DNA of 64,000 nucleotides from an uncultured Pseudomonadales bacterium (lineage in GTDB: Bacteria; Pseudomonadota; Gammaproteobacteria; Pseudomonadales; Pseudohongiellaceae). Each line of letters begins with the position of its first letter. Positions within the stretch are counted from its first letter, which is position 1. A program made the position numbers and the translations under genes. Shown in pieces: positions 21,040 through 30,530 of this stretch. The notes under the pieces were generated by a model. That model had not been told where the DNA came from and ran no database searches. It was given only the letters and a program-made list of their open reading frames with translations. The DNA is taken from NCBI GenBank assembly GCA_947259995.1, contig CAMYOK010000002.1, forward strand, positions 1,094,881 through 1,158,880. The letters run 5' to 3'.

Positions 21040-21423
21040 TTAGTTTTTCGTTTTATCGATAAGCTGCGATGTTGCGAGCAAACCGGTTATGTATACCAAA
21101 ATGAACCCTGCAAACAGTGCTCGTGAGCTTAAAGGCTCAACATAAACAAAACTCAAAGCAAAACCGGCGCACATCAAGGATATCTTGACGGCCTCTCCGA
21201 CATAAAACGCTCTGACAATTCTCTGTGCTGCTCTCGCACCTCTATACCGAAACGCTTTTATAGTGAAATAAGCATTCGGTATTGCGCAAATCAAGCCACC
21301 TAATAGCAAAGAATAAGCACTTATCCAGCCCAGCGTCGCGTATCCGACTGTTGTTATGAAACCAACAGCAATTAACTGGCTGGCTATTATCTTATAGATG
21401 GGAGGAGCTTTTATGGTCGACAC
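21040..21423 (-). CDS. atpI: ATP synthase assembly protein I
   Basis: AtpI is a small four-helix membrane protein that helps assemble the c ring. The frame is open from a TTG at 21477 (145 aa), but a TTGATT-N17-TATAAT promoter ends only 8 bases before that TTG, leaving almost no leader. The GTG at 21423 gives 127 aa, matching the usual family length, and lies about 14 bases after AAGGA. I prefer the GTG, though the RBS spacing is long. Conserved features are IYKIIASQLIAVG and the segment GGLICAIPNAYFTIKAFRY. Confidence 0.8.
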   Translation of the reverse strand: MSTIKAPPIYKIIASQLIAVGFITTVGYATLGWISAYSLLLGGLICAIPNAYFTIKAFRYRGARAAQRIVRAFYVGEAVKISLMCAGFALSFVYVEPLSSRALFAGFILVYITGLLATSQLIDKTKN

Positions 21424-21485
21424 GATGTAGTTAAGTTTCCTTAACGCGCTCTTTCTGGCGCCTTCGCTGCCTTCCAAAGCGTCGC

Positions 21486-21514
21486 ATTATAGGGAGTTTG
21501 ATGGTCCTAATCAA
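21486..21514 (-). promoter_or_regulatory. Sigma-70 promoter of the atp operon
   Basis: On the minus strand, -35 TTGATT (21509-21514) and a perfect -10 TATAAT (21486-21491) are separated by exactly 17 bases, in the gap between parB and atpI. It is the best promoter match I found in the window. Confidence 0.8.
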
Positions 21515-21526
21515 CAGCACTTGTGC

Positions 21527-22435
21527 TCATTTTATATGAGCGAGGATGCCGTCGAGTTCGTCTAGGCTGTTGTATTTCAATGTCAATTTACCTGCACCCT
21601 TTTCTGTATGCAGGATTTGGACCTTTGCGCCTAGTGTTTCGGAGAGGGATTCTTCAAGTTTACGGATATCTGGATCACTGACATTAGTAGGTTTTTTAGC
21701 CACTCCATCATCACTTAGAAGCTTTCTAGCCAGTGCTTCGGTCTGCCTGACTGACAAACCTTTACCCACTACAATTTGCGCTGCCTCACTTTGCTGACTT
21801 TCAGACAGTGAAAGTAGCGCTCTGGCATGCCCCATTTCAAGATCCCCATGTTCCAACATAAGTCGAACATCGGGGGTCAATGAAATTAAACGTAGTAGGT
21901 TGGTTACCGCGGCACGTGAACGGCCGACAGCATCCGCGACTTCTTGCTGTGTGAGCTCGAACTCTTCCTGTAAGCGCTTTAATGCCATCGCCTCTTCAAT
22001 AGGGTTTAGGTTTTCCCGCTGAATATTCTCAATCAATGCCATCGCAATCGCGTTTTCATCAGAAACAGGCTTGATAATGGCGGGAATAGTATCTAGACCG
22101 GCTATCTGCGTTGCGCGCCAGCGTCGCTCACCGGCAATGATTTCATAACGGGTATCGGAAATGGGTCGCAAAACAATTGGCTGCATTACACCCTGGGCTT
22201 TAATAGACGCCGCAAGGTTCTGTAGTGCCTCTTCATGCATGTCTGTGCGAGGCTGGTATTTACCCCGTTGAATAAGATCCACTGGAATATTGCGCAACGC
22301 GCCATCTTTATCTTTTTCTTTGTCTTTGGTTTGCGCACTCAATGCAGGCAAGTCACCTAGGCCTACGGGGGCCTTGGGTTTACTCCCTCCTAATAGTGCA
22401 TCTAAACCTCTTCCCAGTTTTTTCTTCGACGTCAT
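21527..22435 (-). CDS. parB: Chromosome partitioning protein ParB
   Basis: ParB (302 aa) binds parS centromere sites and, as a CTPase clamp, spreads along DNA to guide origin segregation and condensin loading. The N-terminal LGRGLDALLGG, the CTP-binding motif GERRWR (about residue 100), the central helix-turn-helix around LTQQEVADAVGRSRAAVTN and the C-terminal dimerisation region are present. Two matching parS sites lie in recF about 11 kb away. Confidence 0.96.
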   Translation of the reverse strand: MTSKKKLGRGLDALLGGSKPKAPVGLGDLPALSAQTKDKEKDKDGALRNIPVDLIQRGKYQPRTDMHEEALQNLAASIKAQGVMQPIVLRPISDTRYEIIAGERRWRATQIAGLDTIPAIIKPVSDENAIAMALIENIQRENLNPIEEAMALKRLQEEFELTQQEVADAVGRSRAAVTNLLRLISLTPDVRLMLEHGDLEMGHARALLSLSESQQSEAAQIVVGKGLSVRQTEALARKLLSDDGVAKKPTNVSDPDIRKLEESLSETLGAKVQILHTEKGAGKLTLKYNSLDELDGILAHIK

Positions 22436-22453
22436 TTTTAATTCCGTGGTTAT

Positions 22454-23239
22454 TTAAGCTTGTTGCTTAGCTTGTAACTGTTCATTTCTGCGGAGCATTT
22501 CCCCTGCGAGAGCGAGATAAGCAACGGCACCTCTGGATTGTTTATCGTATTGCAAGACAGGCATTCCATAGCTTGGAGCCTCAGCCAAACGGATATTGCG
22601 TGGCACAACGGTGCGGTAAACTTTATCACCAAAATGGGTGAATAATTGCCCAGATACCTCTAGTGTCAATTTGCTGCGTGGGTCGTACATCGTGCGCAAA
22701 ATGCCTTCGATCTGCAGCTCAGGGTTGGCAGTTGCACTAATCGCTCCGATGGTGTCCATCAAGGCCGAGAGCCCTTCAAGGGCATAGTATTCGCATTGCA
22801 TAGGGATAATCACCCCATGAGAAGCTACTAAGGCGTTGATTGTTAACATGTTTAGTGATGGAGGGCAGTCAATGACTATATAATCATATTGCTCATCTAC
22901 GCTGGCTAGCACTTCTTTTAGCCGTTGTTCGCGATTTTCGACATTGAGCAAGGCTATCTCGGCCGCGGTAAGGTCACCATTGGCAGGAAGCAAGTCGCAG
23001 CCACCGGGGGTTGCAACTATGGCCTCTTGGGCCGTGCACTCTTTCATCAGAACTTCATAGATAGAACGCTCTAAATCGGCTTTATCGACACCACTGCCCA
23101 TAGTGGCATTGCCTTGCGGATCTAGGTCGATCAACAAGACACGGCGCCGCGTCGCCTGCAAAGATGCGGCTAAATTTACCGAAGTCGTAGTTTTACCGAC
23201 ACCGCCCTTCTGATTCGCAATTGCCAATATTCTAGACAC
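22454..23239 (-). CDS. parA: Chromosome partitioning ATPase ParA (Soj)
   Basis: A 261-residue ParA-type ATPase with the deviant Walker A motif NQKGGVGKTT (residues 8-17) and Walker B region YIVIDCPPS. It works with ParB in origin segregation. It starts 5 bases after rsmG and ends 18 bases before parB, so the mnmG-rsmG-parA-parB genes form one transcription unit. Confidence 0.96.
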   Translation of the reverse strand: MSRILAIANQKGGVGKTTTSVNLAASLQATRRRVLLIDLDPQGNATMGSGVDKADLERSIYEVLMKECTAQEAIVATPGGCDLLPANGDLTAAEIALLNVENREQRLKEVLASVDEQYDYIVIDCPPSLNMLTINALVASHGVIIPMQCEYYALEGLSALMDTIGAISATANPELQIEGILRTMYDPRSKLTLEVSGQLFTHFGDKVYRTVVPRNIRLAEAPSYGMPVLQYDKQSRGAVAYLALAGEMLRRNEQLQAKQQA

Positions 23240-23244
23240 GAATA

Positions 23245-23913
23245 CTACTCCGCAGCCTGAGCTGTCAGTTCTATGATATGTCTCTCGCCTGTGTTGCCAG
23301 GAACGCTGACGCGCTCTGCTTTCGTTATCACGAATCCAGTGGGGATTGCCGCTAACTCCTCCTCTGGATACAAACCTTTCATGGCCACTAGACGCGTTTG
23401 CTCTGCGACCACTAAGTGTTTCGTAACCTTGATCATGTCTTCTAGTGTCGCAAACGCTCTGCTGACAATGATGTCGAACGGCTTGTCGCTTTGGTAACTC
23501 TCTACTCTCGCATTGATGGCTTCAACATTGTTGAGCCCCAGTTGCAGCTTAGCCTGGAAAACGAAACGGGTCTTTTTACCGTTGCTATCGAGTAGACCAA
23601 ACTGTTTATCAGGAAAGCAGATGGCTAGAGGGATTCCGGGTAATCCGGGGCCTGTGCCAACGTCCAAAATATGGCTTCCCTGCATATAATCGACCATGGT
23701 GAGGCTATCTAGAATATGCCGCGACAGCATCTGGGCTGGGTCACGCACGCTCGTAAGATTAAAAGCCTTATTCCATTTCAGCAGCAAACCTAAATATTCG
23801 AGTAGTTTAGCTTGTTGTTCTTGGGACAATGACAAGCCTAGCTCTGCAAGGCCTGTTTCTAGCTGCTTGGCGATGCCAGCATGCAATTGCTCCTCTGAAC
23901 TTCCCATACTCAC
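23245..23913 (-). CDS. rsmG: 16S rRNA (guanine527-N7)-methyltransferase
   Basis: RsmG (GidB) makes m7G527 in 16S rRNA. The SAM loop is [15 protein letters not shown] and the region [14 protein letters not shown] is typical. The frame starts at a GTG (23913) overlapping the mnmG stop by 4 bases (GTGA); an ATG two codons later (23907) is an equally good start. Length 222 or 220 aa. Confidence 0.94.
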   Translation of the reverse strand: MSMGSSEEQLHAGIAKQLETGLAELGLSLSQEQQAKLLEYLGLLLKWNKAFNLTSVRDPAQMLSRHILDSLTMVDYMQGSHILDVGTGPGLPGIPLAICFPDKQFGLLDSNGKKTRFVFQAKLQLGLNNVEAINARVESYQSDKPFDIIVSRAFATLEDMIKVTKHLVVAEQTRLVAMKGLYPEEELAAIPTGFVITKAERVSVPGNTGERHIIELTAQAAE

Positions 23914-25811
23914 GCCGTTTTTGCACGTACAGCTTGGTATTTCTTAAGATAAATCAACAAAAGCGACACCGCTGCCGGGGTCATTCCTGGGATTCTGGAA
24001 GCACGAGCAATATTCTCTGGGCGAACGCTCTGCAGTTTTTGTTTCAACTCATTGGAGAGGCCCTGCATTTGTTGATAGTCGAAATCATGGGGCAAAGCCG
24101 TATTTTCCTGCCTGCGCAATTTCTGAATATCTTCCTCTTGCCTGTCGATATAGCCTTTGTATTTTATTTGGATCTCAACTTGTTCTTTCACATCGGTCGG
24201 CAAAGCGTTAGCCGGTGCCCCTTCATCGGCGACAGCCTGCTGCAGTGCATCATAGTTGATCTCCGGTCGTGCTAGGAGATCCGCTAGGCTATATTCACGC
24301 GACATGGGTTTTTCTAAAAGCGCATTAATTTTTTGCGCTTTCTCAGAACCGGCTTGAATCCAAACTTTCTTTAGTCGTGCGAGTTCACTGTCGATCTTTT
24401 GGCTCTTATCACTAAACAATGCCCAACGAGCGTCATCCACCAACCCTAATTCACGGCCAGTAGGCGTTAAGCGTAAATCGGCATTGTCTTCACGCAGCAG
24501 CAATCGGTATTCTGCGCGACTAGTAAACATGCGGTAAGGCTCATTGGTTCCAAGTGTGATGAGATCGTCTACCAATACGCCTATATAGGCTTGATCCCGA
24601 CGCGGGCACCAACTCGGTTTGCCCTGTGCTGACAAGGCCGCATTCAACCCTGCTAGTAAACCTTGCGCGCCAGCTTCTTCGTACCCCGTTGTGCCGTTTA
24701 TCTGCCCAGCGAAATACAGCCCTTTAATAAATTTCGTTTCTAACGTGTAATTTAGGTCGCGAGGATCGAAAAAATCATATTCGATCGCATAGCCAGGCCG
24801 AGTAATGTGGGCATTCTCGAAGCCTTTGATTTGTCGCACAAGTTCAATCTGAACATCAAACGGCAGGCTCGTCGATATCCCGTTCGGGTAGAGCTCATGA
24901 GTATTAAGCCCTTCAGGCTCAACAAAAATTTGGTGTGAGCTCTTGTCGGCAAAGCGCATGACTTTGTCTTCGATTGACGGACAATAACGCGGCCCCAAGC
25001 CTTCAATCACGCCGGTATACATCGGCGAGCGATCTAAGCCGCCGCGTATAATTTCATGGCAACGCTCATTGGTCGAGGTGATGTAGCAATTGACCTGCTC
25101 TGGATGTTCATCCGCACTGCCAATGTATGACATCACTGGGATAGGCGTATCCCCTGCCTGCGCCTGCATGACCGAGAAATCGACAGATCTAGCATCAATG
25201 CGTGGTGGTGTCCCAGTTTTCAAGCGTGCGACGCGGAATGGCAAAGCCCGTAAGCGCTGTGCTAGTGCAATGGAGGGTGGATCTCCGGCCCGACCGCCTG
25301 AGCTGTTTTCCATCCCAATGTGAATCTTACCCCCTAGGAAAGTGCCCGTTGTGAGCACCACATGGGGAGCATAGAACTTCAAACCCATCTGGGTTACAAC
25401 GCCGGCTACGGTGTCATTTTCAACGATGAGATCATCAACCGCTTGCTGGAAAATATCGAGATTGTCTTGGTTTTCAAGCATCTCGCGAATAGCCGCTTTG
25501 TACAAAACTCTATCTGCCTGGGCACGAGTCGCGCGCACAGCAGGCCCCTTGCTGCTATTCAAAACGCGAAATTGGATGCCAGCACGATCTGTGGCACGAG
25601 CCATGGCGCCGCCAAGCGCATCAATTTCTTTCACTAGGTGAGTCTTGCCAATCCCGCCGATAGCAGGGTTACAGGACATTTGGCCTAGAGTCTCGATGTT
25701 ATGAGTAATCAAAATCGTACGCACACCCATTCGTGCAGCTGCCAAAGCCGCTTCAGTGCCGGCATGGCCACCACCGACGACAATCACATCGTACTTTTTT
25801 GAAAAATCCAT
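23910..25811 (-). CDS. mnmG: tRNA uridine-34 carboxymethylaminomethyl modification enzyme MnmG
   Basis: MnmG (GidA) with MnmE adds the cmnm5 group to wobble U34 of several tRNAs. The FAD-binding motif [19 protein letters not shown] is near residues 11-29, followed by [11 protein letters not shown], and the C-terminal domain is complete. Starting at ATG 25811 gives 633 aa with AGGTG as RBS; the longer open frame (to 25838) adds nine residues not expected in the family. Confidence 0.96.
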   Translation of the reverse strand: MDFSKKYDVIVVGGGHAGTEAALAAARMGVRTILITHNIETLGQMSCNPAIGGIGKTHLVKEIDALGGAMARATDRAGIQFRVLNSSKGPAVRATRAQADRVLYKAAIREMLENQDNLDIFQQAVDDLIVENDTVAGVVTQMGLKFYAPHVVLTTGTFLGGKIHIGMENSSGGRAGDPPSIALAQRLRALPFRVARLKTGTPPRIDARSVDFSVMQAQAGDTPIPVMSYIGSADEHPEQVNCYITSTNERCHEIIRGGLDRSPMYTGVIEGLGPRYCPSIEDKVMRFADKSSHQIFVEPEGLNTHELYPNGISTSLPFDVQIELVRQIKGFENAHITRPGYAIEYDFFDPRDLNYTLETKFIKGLYFAGQINGTTGYEEAGAQGLLAGLNAALSAQGKPSWCPRRDQAYIGVLVDDLITLGTNEPYRMFTSRAEYRLLLREDNADLRLTPTGRELGLVDDARWALFSDKSQKIDSELARLKKVWIQAGSEKAQKINALLEKPMSREYSLADLLARPEINYDALQQAVADEGAPANALPTDVKEQVEIQIKYKGYIDRQEEDIQKLRRQENTALPHDFDYQQMQGLSNELKQKLQSVRPENIARASRIPGMTPAAVSLLLIYLKKYQAVRAKTA

Positions 25812-26219
25812 GAAACACCTGTTACTGGGCAAAAACAAAGGGTCGATAAGTATAAGCCTTAGAATCTAAATTTGAAGTATTTAATTTTATTGAAGAAAAC
25901 GAGAAAAGCTTTTTAAAAGATTAATTAATATAAAGTTATAAATAGTTAATAAAAACCTAAAGATATTAATACTGATGTTATTAATGGTAAGGCCATTTTC
26001 TGTGGAAAACAGCTTATTACTCTTTAATAACAAGCAGTTACCCTCTATATAAGTCAGTGGGTCAAGTATGTTTAAGGTCTTTAGAACAGCTTTGTAAACT
26101 GTGGAGAACAAGCCGACTTATACATAGGTCATTTTTGGGCGAAATTTCATCCACTGATTGTTAATCAATAATGAAAGGCTTATGCACAGCTTACTACCGG
26201 CTTATACAGTGAAAAAAAC
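25812..26219. other. AT-rich mnmG-mnmE intergenic region with DnaA boxes (origin candidate A)
   Basis: A 408-base gap with no gene. The mnmG-proximal part (about 25860-25985) is strikingly AT-rich and could unwind. The mnmE-proximal part holds DnaA-box-like 9-mers: TTATGCACA (26180-26188, fits TTATNCACA), TTATACATA (26118-26126, one mismatch), and on the minus strand TTTTCCACA (26001-26009) and TTCTCCACA (26100-26108), each one mismatch; TTATACAGT at 26202 is weaker. In enterobacteria oriC lies beside mnmG (gidA). It may be part of the origin or a DnaA-regulated region. Confidence 0.55.
25849..25876 (-). promoter_or_regulatory. Candidate mnmG promoter
   Basis: On the minus strand, TTCAAA (25871-25876), a 16-base spacer and TATACT (25849-25854) lie about 40 bases before the mnmG start. 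A moderate match to sigma-70 sites. Confidence 0.4.
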
Positions 26220-27620
26220 TTATTTGCCGACACAAAAACTGGAGAAAATTTTGCCTAATAAGTCATCAGTGGTGAATTCACCCGTGATTTCACCTAGACA
26301 TCGATGAGCTTGTTTTAGGTCTTCAGCCACTATTTCGCCTTCACGGCGACCATCTAATTGCTGCTTTGCTTGTTGTAGATAGGACTTAGTGCGCTTTAGC
26401 GCATCCAAGTGACGGCGTCTTGCGATGAACCCACCCTCGCCGCTTGGGGAGAAACCCATGCAGTCTTTGAGGTGTTGCCGTAATAGCTCTAGGCCTTGTT
26501 GTGATTTGGCTGAAAGTGATATTTCAGTGATGGCCATATGTTCTGACTGTAGTGTTCGTACAGTGCTCTTCTGGCCTATTAAATCTATTTTATTCCTGAC
26601 AATGCTCAGCCTATTGATATTCGCTTGTGCAAATAGGTCATCTAAACCTAGTGATTGCAAGAACGCTGGTAGTGTAGAAAGCGCAATTTCGTCTTCTGAG
26701 GAATCAAGCACTAAAATGATTCTGTCGGCATCACTTATAGCTTTAATAGCCCTGCGAATGCCCTCCTTCTCTACGACGTCATCGCTCTGTCTAAGCCCTG
26801 CTGTGTCGGTTATATGTACTGGCATCCCATCGACGTTAATTTGCTCTACTAGGGTGTCACGGGTCGTTCCAGCGATATCGGTGACAATAGCACTATCTTT
26901 GCCAGCAAGAGCATTCAGCAAGCTGGACTTCCCCGCGTTGGGCTTTCCTGCGATCACTACAGACATGCCTTCTCGCAGTATTGCTCCCTGTTTCGCTTGC
27001 GCTAAAATCGAGTCAGTTTCGCTGAGAATTTTTTCGAGGGTCTGAGACGTTTTCCCTTCTGTTAAGAAATCGATTTCTTCTTCCGCAAAATCGATAGAGG
27101 CTTCTATGTAAACTCTCAGATCGACAATAGAGTTACTTAAGCTTGAGATCAGTTTAGAGAAGTCACCTTGCAGAGTTCTTATCGCACTGCGGGCAGCCTC
27201 TTCGCTACTCGATTCAATGAGGTCAGCTATTGCTTCTGCTTGGGTAAGGTCCATCTTGCCATTTATAAAGGCACGTTCGGAAAACTCACCAGGGCGAGCA
27301 AGACGCGGGCCCAATTGTAAAACTTCTTTAAGTAGGCGATCGAGAATATAAGAACCACCATGCCCTTGCAGCTCTAGAACATCTTCTCCTGTGAATGAAT
27401 TGGGACCAGGAAAGAAAATAACGATCCCTTGATCGATCAGTTCAGAATCAGCGTCATATATTTTGCTGTAATGAGCGTGTCGAGGGTCGGGAGTAAAATG
27501 CAGAAGGGTGTTGGCGATGTGTTTCGATAGAGGGCCCGAAACTCTTAATACGCCGACACCACCTCTACCGGGTGGTGTCGCGATTGCGCAAATAGTATCG
27601 CTGTCAGTATTTAGAGTCAT
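26220..27620 (-). CDS. mnmE: tRNA modification GTPase MnmE
   Basis: MnmE (TrmE) is the GTPase partner of MnmG in wobble-uridine modification. It has the N-terminal formyl-THF-binding domain (ICAIATPPGRGGVGVLRVSG), G motifs GKPNAGKSS, DIAGTTRD, DTAG and NKID, and the invariant C-terminal CxGK (FCVGK). Length 466 aa. It starts 5 bases after yidC. Confidence 0.97.
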   Translation of the reverse strand: MTLNTDSDTICAIATPPGRGGVGVLRVSGPLSKHIANTLLHFTPDPRHAHYSKIYDADSELIDQGIVIFFPGPNSFTGEDVLELQGHGGSYILDRLLKEVLQLGPRLARPGEFSERAFINGKMDLTQAEAIADLIESSSEEAARSAIRTLQGDFSKLISSLSNSIVDLRVYIEASIDFAEEEIDFLTEGKTSQTLEKILSETDSILAQAKQGAILREGMSVVIAGKPNAGKSSLLNALAGKDSAIVTDIAGTTRDTLVEQINVDGMPVHITDTAGLRQSDDVVEKEGIRRAIKAISDADRIILVLDSSEDEIALSTLPAFLQSLGLDDLFAQANINRLSIVRNKIDLIGQKSTVRTLQSEHMAITEISLSAKSQQGLELLRQHLKDCMGFSPSGEGGFIARRRHLDALKRTKSYLQQAKQQLDGRREGEIVAEDLKQAHRCLGEITGEFTTDDLLGKIFSSFCVGK

Positions 27621-27625
27621 TCACT

Positions 27626-29314
27626 TTACGCGTTCTTTGCTGCGTACTCTTTCTCAATTTTCTTCGTAATATAATACTGCTGAGCAATACCAAGAACACT
27701 GTTGGCTAGCCAGTAAAGTACGAGTCCGGCTGGGAACCAAAGGAAGAAAATTGTCATCACCACAGGCATAAAACGCATTATCTTCGCCTGCATTGGATCT
27801 GCAGGTGCTGGGCTTAAAAGAGACTGTGCATACATCGATGCACCCATCAATAGTGGAAGCACAAAGAATGGATCCATTATGGAGAGATCGTCAATCCATA
27901 ACATGAAAGGTGCCTGACGTAACTCTACACTTTCCATTAACACCCAATACAACGCGATGAACACTGGCATCTGTACAAGCATTGGTAGACAACCCCCGAA
28001 AGGATTGATTTTTTCTTTCTGGTAAAGCTCCATCGTCGCTTTTTGTAGCTTCATTCGGTCATCACCATAACGCTCTTTCAATTGCGTCATTTTAGGCATA
28101 ACACGACGCATATTAGCCATGGATCGATAACTAGTAGCAGACAACTTATAGAAGATGCCTTTCACAGTAAGTGTAAGAAGCAAGATCGACCAACCATAGT
28201 TACCTACTATGGAATTGATCTGACGCAATAACCAATAGATTGGCGATGCTGCAAACCAAAGCCAACCATAGTCGATGGTTAAGTCTAAGTTCGGAGAAAT
28301 ATCTCTTAAGGCATATTGGTCTTTAGGGCCGGCATAGAATTCGACGCTTTGCGTCCCGCTTTGTCCTGGGGCAACGGTAAATTCGGAGCTAGTGAAGCCA
28401 CCGATATACTCATTACTATTTTGCGGATTCTTGCGCATTGAGTAAGTGTTGTTGGCGTTCTCAGCTGGGATCCAAGCGGAAATAAAATAATGCTGGCTCA
28501 AGGCAATCCAACCACCAGTCATCTGATAAGGGTCGATACCATCGTCAACGTCATCGAAGCTGTTTTTCGCGTACGGGTCATCTGCGGCAGTGGAAGCGAA
28601 ACCCAGAAAAGAAGAGGCACCGATACCTCCACCCGAGGCACTTGGGTCTGGGTAGTTAGTACGGTTAATTTGACCAAACACATTCGCACTAAAAGGCGCA
28701 TCGGTGTTGTTGTTGATCTCGTAGGTAATGTCGATAAGATAACTGCCGCGTTCGAACGAGAAGCGCTTAGTGATGGCAACACCGTTGGCATCGGTGTGAC
28801 GCATAGCGACCTCTAAGGTGTCGGCGTTTTGTTCTAGAGTATAGGTATCGGCTTGCGTCTCATATAACGCGCGACGGCTAGAATCTATGCCATTTCTGCC
28901 AACGAGGCCACTCTTCGCGACGTATAGTCTTTGGGCATTATTTTCTAGTAAGACGAATGGGTCGTCCTCTACATCGATGTTCTTTTTGAACTCTGGCAGA
29001 GACACTTCAATGATATCGCCACCATTTCGATCTAGAGTCACATTCAATACATCAGTGTGCACCGTGATTTGCGTGTCTGTTTGGGAAATTGAGGCTGTTG
29101 GAATACTGTTAACAATAGGCACATCTACAGCAGAGCTGTCTGTTGCCGAAACAGATGGCAGATCACTCTGCGGCGCTTGTTGGTCAACGCTTAGAACGGA
29201 TTGTTGTGCCGGCTCCGTAGCGGGGACTCGTGGGTAATCCTCTTGCCATGCAAGAAGGAGTAAGTAAGAAACGACGGCCAAGCCACCAAAAATCAGATAT
29301 TTAATAGAGTCCAT
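27626..29314 (-). CDS. yidC: Membrane protein insertase YidC
   Basis: YidC (562 aa) inserts and folds inner-membrane proteins, alone or with SecYEG; ATP synthase subunit c is a classic substrate. An N-terminal membrane anchor (about residues 5-22), a large periplasmic domain (about 60-340) and a C-terminal cluster of five membrane helices (from about 345) are visible, with the conserved INPFGGCLPMLVQMPVFIAL. Follows yidD by 9 bases. Confidence 0.97.
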   Translation of the reverse strand: MDSIKYLIFGGLAVVSYLLLLAWQEDYPRVPATEPAQQSVLSVDQQAPQSDLPSVSATDSSAVDVPIVNSIPTASISQTDTQITVHTDVLNVTLDRNGGDIIEVSLPEFKKNIDVEDDPFVLLENNAQRLYVAKSGLVGRNGIDSSRRALYETQADTYTLEQNADTLEVAMRHTDANGVAITKRFSFERGSYLIDITYEINNNTDAPFSANVFGQINRTNYPDPSASGGGIGASSFLGFASTAADDPYAKNSFDDVDDGIDPYQMTGGWIALSQHYFISAWIPAENANNTYSMRKNPQNSNEYIGGFTSSEFTVAPGQSGTQSVEFYAGPKDQYALRDISPNLDLTIDYGWLWFAASPIYWLLRQINSIVGNYGWSILLLTLTVKGIFYKLSATSYRSMANMRRVMPKMTQLKERYGDDRMKLQKATMELYQKEKINPFGGCLPMLVQMPVFIALYWVLMESVELRQAPFMLWIDDLSIMDPFFVLPLLMGASMYAQSLLSPAPADPMQAKIMRFMPVVMTIFFLWFPAGLVLYWLANSVLGIAQQYYITKKIEKEYAAKNA

Positions 29315-29323
29315 GTTTTGCTA

Positions 29324-29578
29324 CTACAGAGTTGATGACTTTGAGGGTTCAATGGAGATTTTTGGCTCTGGGACTAAATCGATACCGCCAGGGTGCCAAG
29401 GATGACACCGCATAATACGTTTAGCCCCTAAGCCAATGCCACGGCTTAAACCGTGTTTTTCAATTGCTTCTTGGGTGTAATGTGAACAAGTGGGATAAAA
29501 ACGACACTGCCGACCAATCAGCAGACTCAAAGTGTGCTGATAGAGTGTTATTAGTCCAATAGCAAATTTATCCAGCAT
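29324..29578 (-). CDS. yidD: Membrane protein insertion efficiency factor YidD
   Basis: A small (84 aa) protein with the YidD signature CRFYPTCSHYTQEAI and the C-terminal RIMRCHPWHPGGIDLVP. It is thought to assist YidC. It overlaps the end of rnpA by 11 bases, as is usual in this cluster. Confidence 0.93.
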   Translation of the reverse strand: MLDKFAIGLITLYQHTLSLLIGRQCRFYPTCSHYTQEAIEKHGLSRGIGLGAKRIMRCHPWHPGGIDLVPEPKISIEPSKSSTL

Positions 29579-29960
29579 TCTCGGTTTCTCGTGTGTCGGA
29601 TTTTTTGCGTGCCTTTTGAGTGAGATCCACCCAATGTCGTTCGATTTTTCTTCTTATCTGTTCGTTACTGAGTGTGCCTAAGCCACTACGAGCTAGGATA
29701 ACGATGTCCAGAGTAGGGAGCAAACTTTGATTGTGTCTGAACGACTCGCGCAATATACGTTTAACACGATTTCTTTGCACTGCCTTTGCGACATTCTTCT
29801 TTGCGATCACAAGGCCAAGACGAGGGAACGGAGTGCCGCTGTCAGTGGCTAGTACGAGAACTTGCTGACAGGAGACTTTATAGCGGGTGTGCTTAAAAAC
29901 AGGTTGGAAATCTGCGGCACCCAGCAGACGCAGCTTCTTGTTAAAGCCATAGTCAGACAC
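29568..29960 (-). CDS. rnpA: Ribonuclease P protein component
   Basis: RnpA is the protein cofactor of RNase P, which matures tRNA 5' ends. The RNR motif is in AVQRNRVKRILRESFR. The frame is open back to 30029, overlapping rpmH by 28 bases, but the GTG at 29960 gives a normal 130-residue protein whose N-terminus (VSDYGFNKKLRLLGAADFQP) aligns with known RnpA starts. The RBS before it is weak (AAGAAG). Confidence 0.92.
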   Translation of the reverse strand: MSDYGFNKKLRLLGAADFQPVFKHTRYKVSCQQVLVLATDSGTPFPRLGLVIAKKNVAKAVQRNRVKRILRESFRHNQSLLPTLDIVILARSGLGTLSNEQIRRKIERHWVDLTQKARKKSDTRETENAG

Positions 29961-30001
29961 AGGTTCTTCTTTCTTGAGTACCGCAGATGGAAGAGAGAGC
30001 C

Positions 30002-30136
30002 TTAGGCTGTTAACTTGGCTCGACCGCATGCACGACGACGCTTAATTACAAGACGGCCGCCTTTAGTCGCCATACGTGCACGGAAACCGTGTGTACGAGC
30101 GCGCTTAATTCTGCTTGGCTGAAAGGTTCTTTTCAT
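30002..30136 (-). CDS. rpmH: Ribosomal protein bL34
   Basis: A 44-residue, highly basic protein beginning [20 protein letters not shown], the invariant bL34 N-terminus. The ATG at 30136 is certain from this; the frame's upstream extension is not coding. It heads rpmH-rnpA-yidD-yidC-mnmE. Confidence 0.97.
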   Translation of the reverse strand: MKRTFQPSRIKRARTHGFRARMATKGGRLVIKRRRACGRAKLTA

Positions 30137-30530
30137 GATGATGTCCAGAATGTTTCTTAAAAGTGTATTTGCCGGATTTAAACCGAGCGCGAATTCTAGA
30201 TGTTTCAAGCGCTTAATGCAATTATTTAGAGAAGAAAAACAAGGAAATATACTCAACCGCAGTTATTGTAAAAAATACAGTGAGTTACGTTTTATACGTT
30301 GTTAATAACATCTTATCCACAGCTTATGTTTTTGAGATTTGCCTATATTTACGTTGATATTAGTGCTGTGTTTTACAGGGGATGGATATGTAACTATTTG
30401 AAAAATAAACAATAAAACAAGCTTCCAAAACTACGATTTACTATGTATTGTGTGTGGATAACTATTTGCAGCCAAGCTAGAATTGCTTTTTATTGAAACT
30501 CCAAATGATTTATTGAAGGTAATAAGAAGA
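30137..30530. other. rpmH-dnaA intergenic region with DnaA boxes (origin candidate B)
   Basis: A 394-base non-coding gap, AT-rich from about 30215. It carries two perfect DnaA boxes TTATCCACA in opposite orientation: 30313-30321 on the plus strand and 30453-30461 on the minus strand. Between them lies AT-rich DNA. In Pseudomonas the functional oriC is in this rpmH-dnaA gap, so this is the better origin candidate by analogy. The box at 30453 is 70 bases before dnaA and could also mediate autorepression. Confidence 0.65.
30193..30221 (-). promoter_or_regulatory. Sigma-70 promoter of the rpmH operon
   Basis: On the minus strand, -35 TTGCAT (30216-30221) and -10 TAGAAT (30193-30198) with a 17-base spacer that contains the palindrome AAGCGCTT. 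It lies about 57 bases before the rpmH ATG. Confidence 0.65.

Noticed and set aside
24752..25641. Several open frames of 70-90 codons on both strands inside mnmG.
   Set aside because: They are out-of-frame shadows of a well-conserved gene with no recognisable motifs or start signals.
25887..26111. A 74-codon minus-strand frame in the mnmG-mnmE gap.
   Set aside because: Its composition simply reflects AT-rich DNA (Leu, Asn, Ile, Lys), and the region is better explained as an origin candidate.
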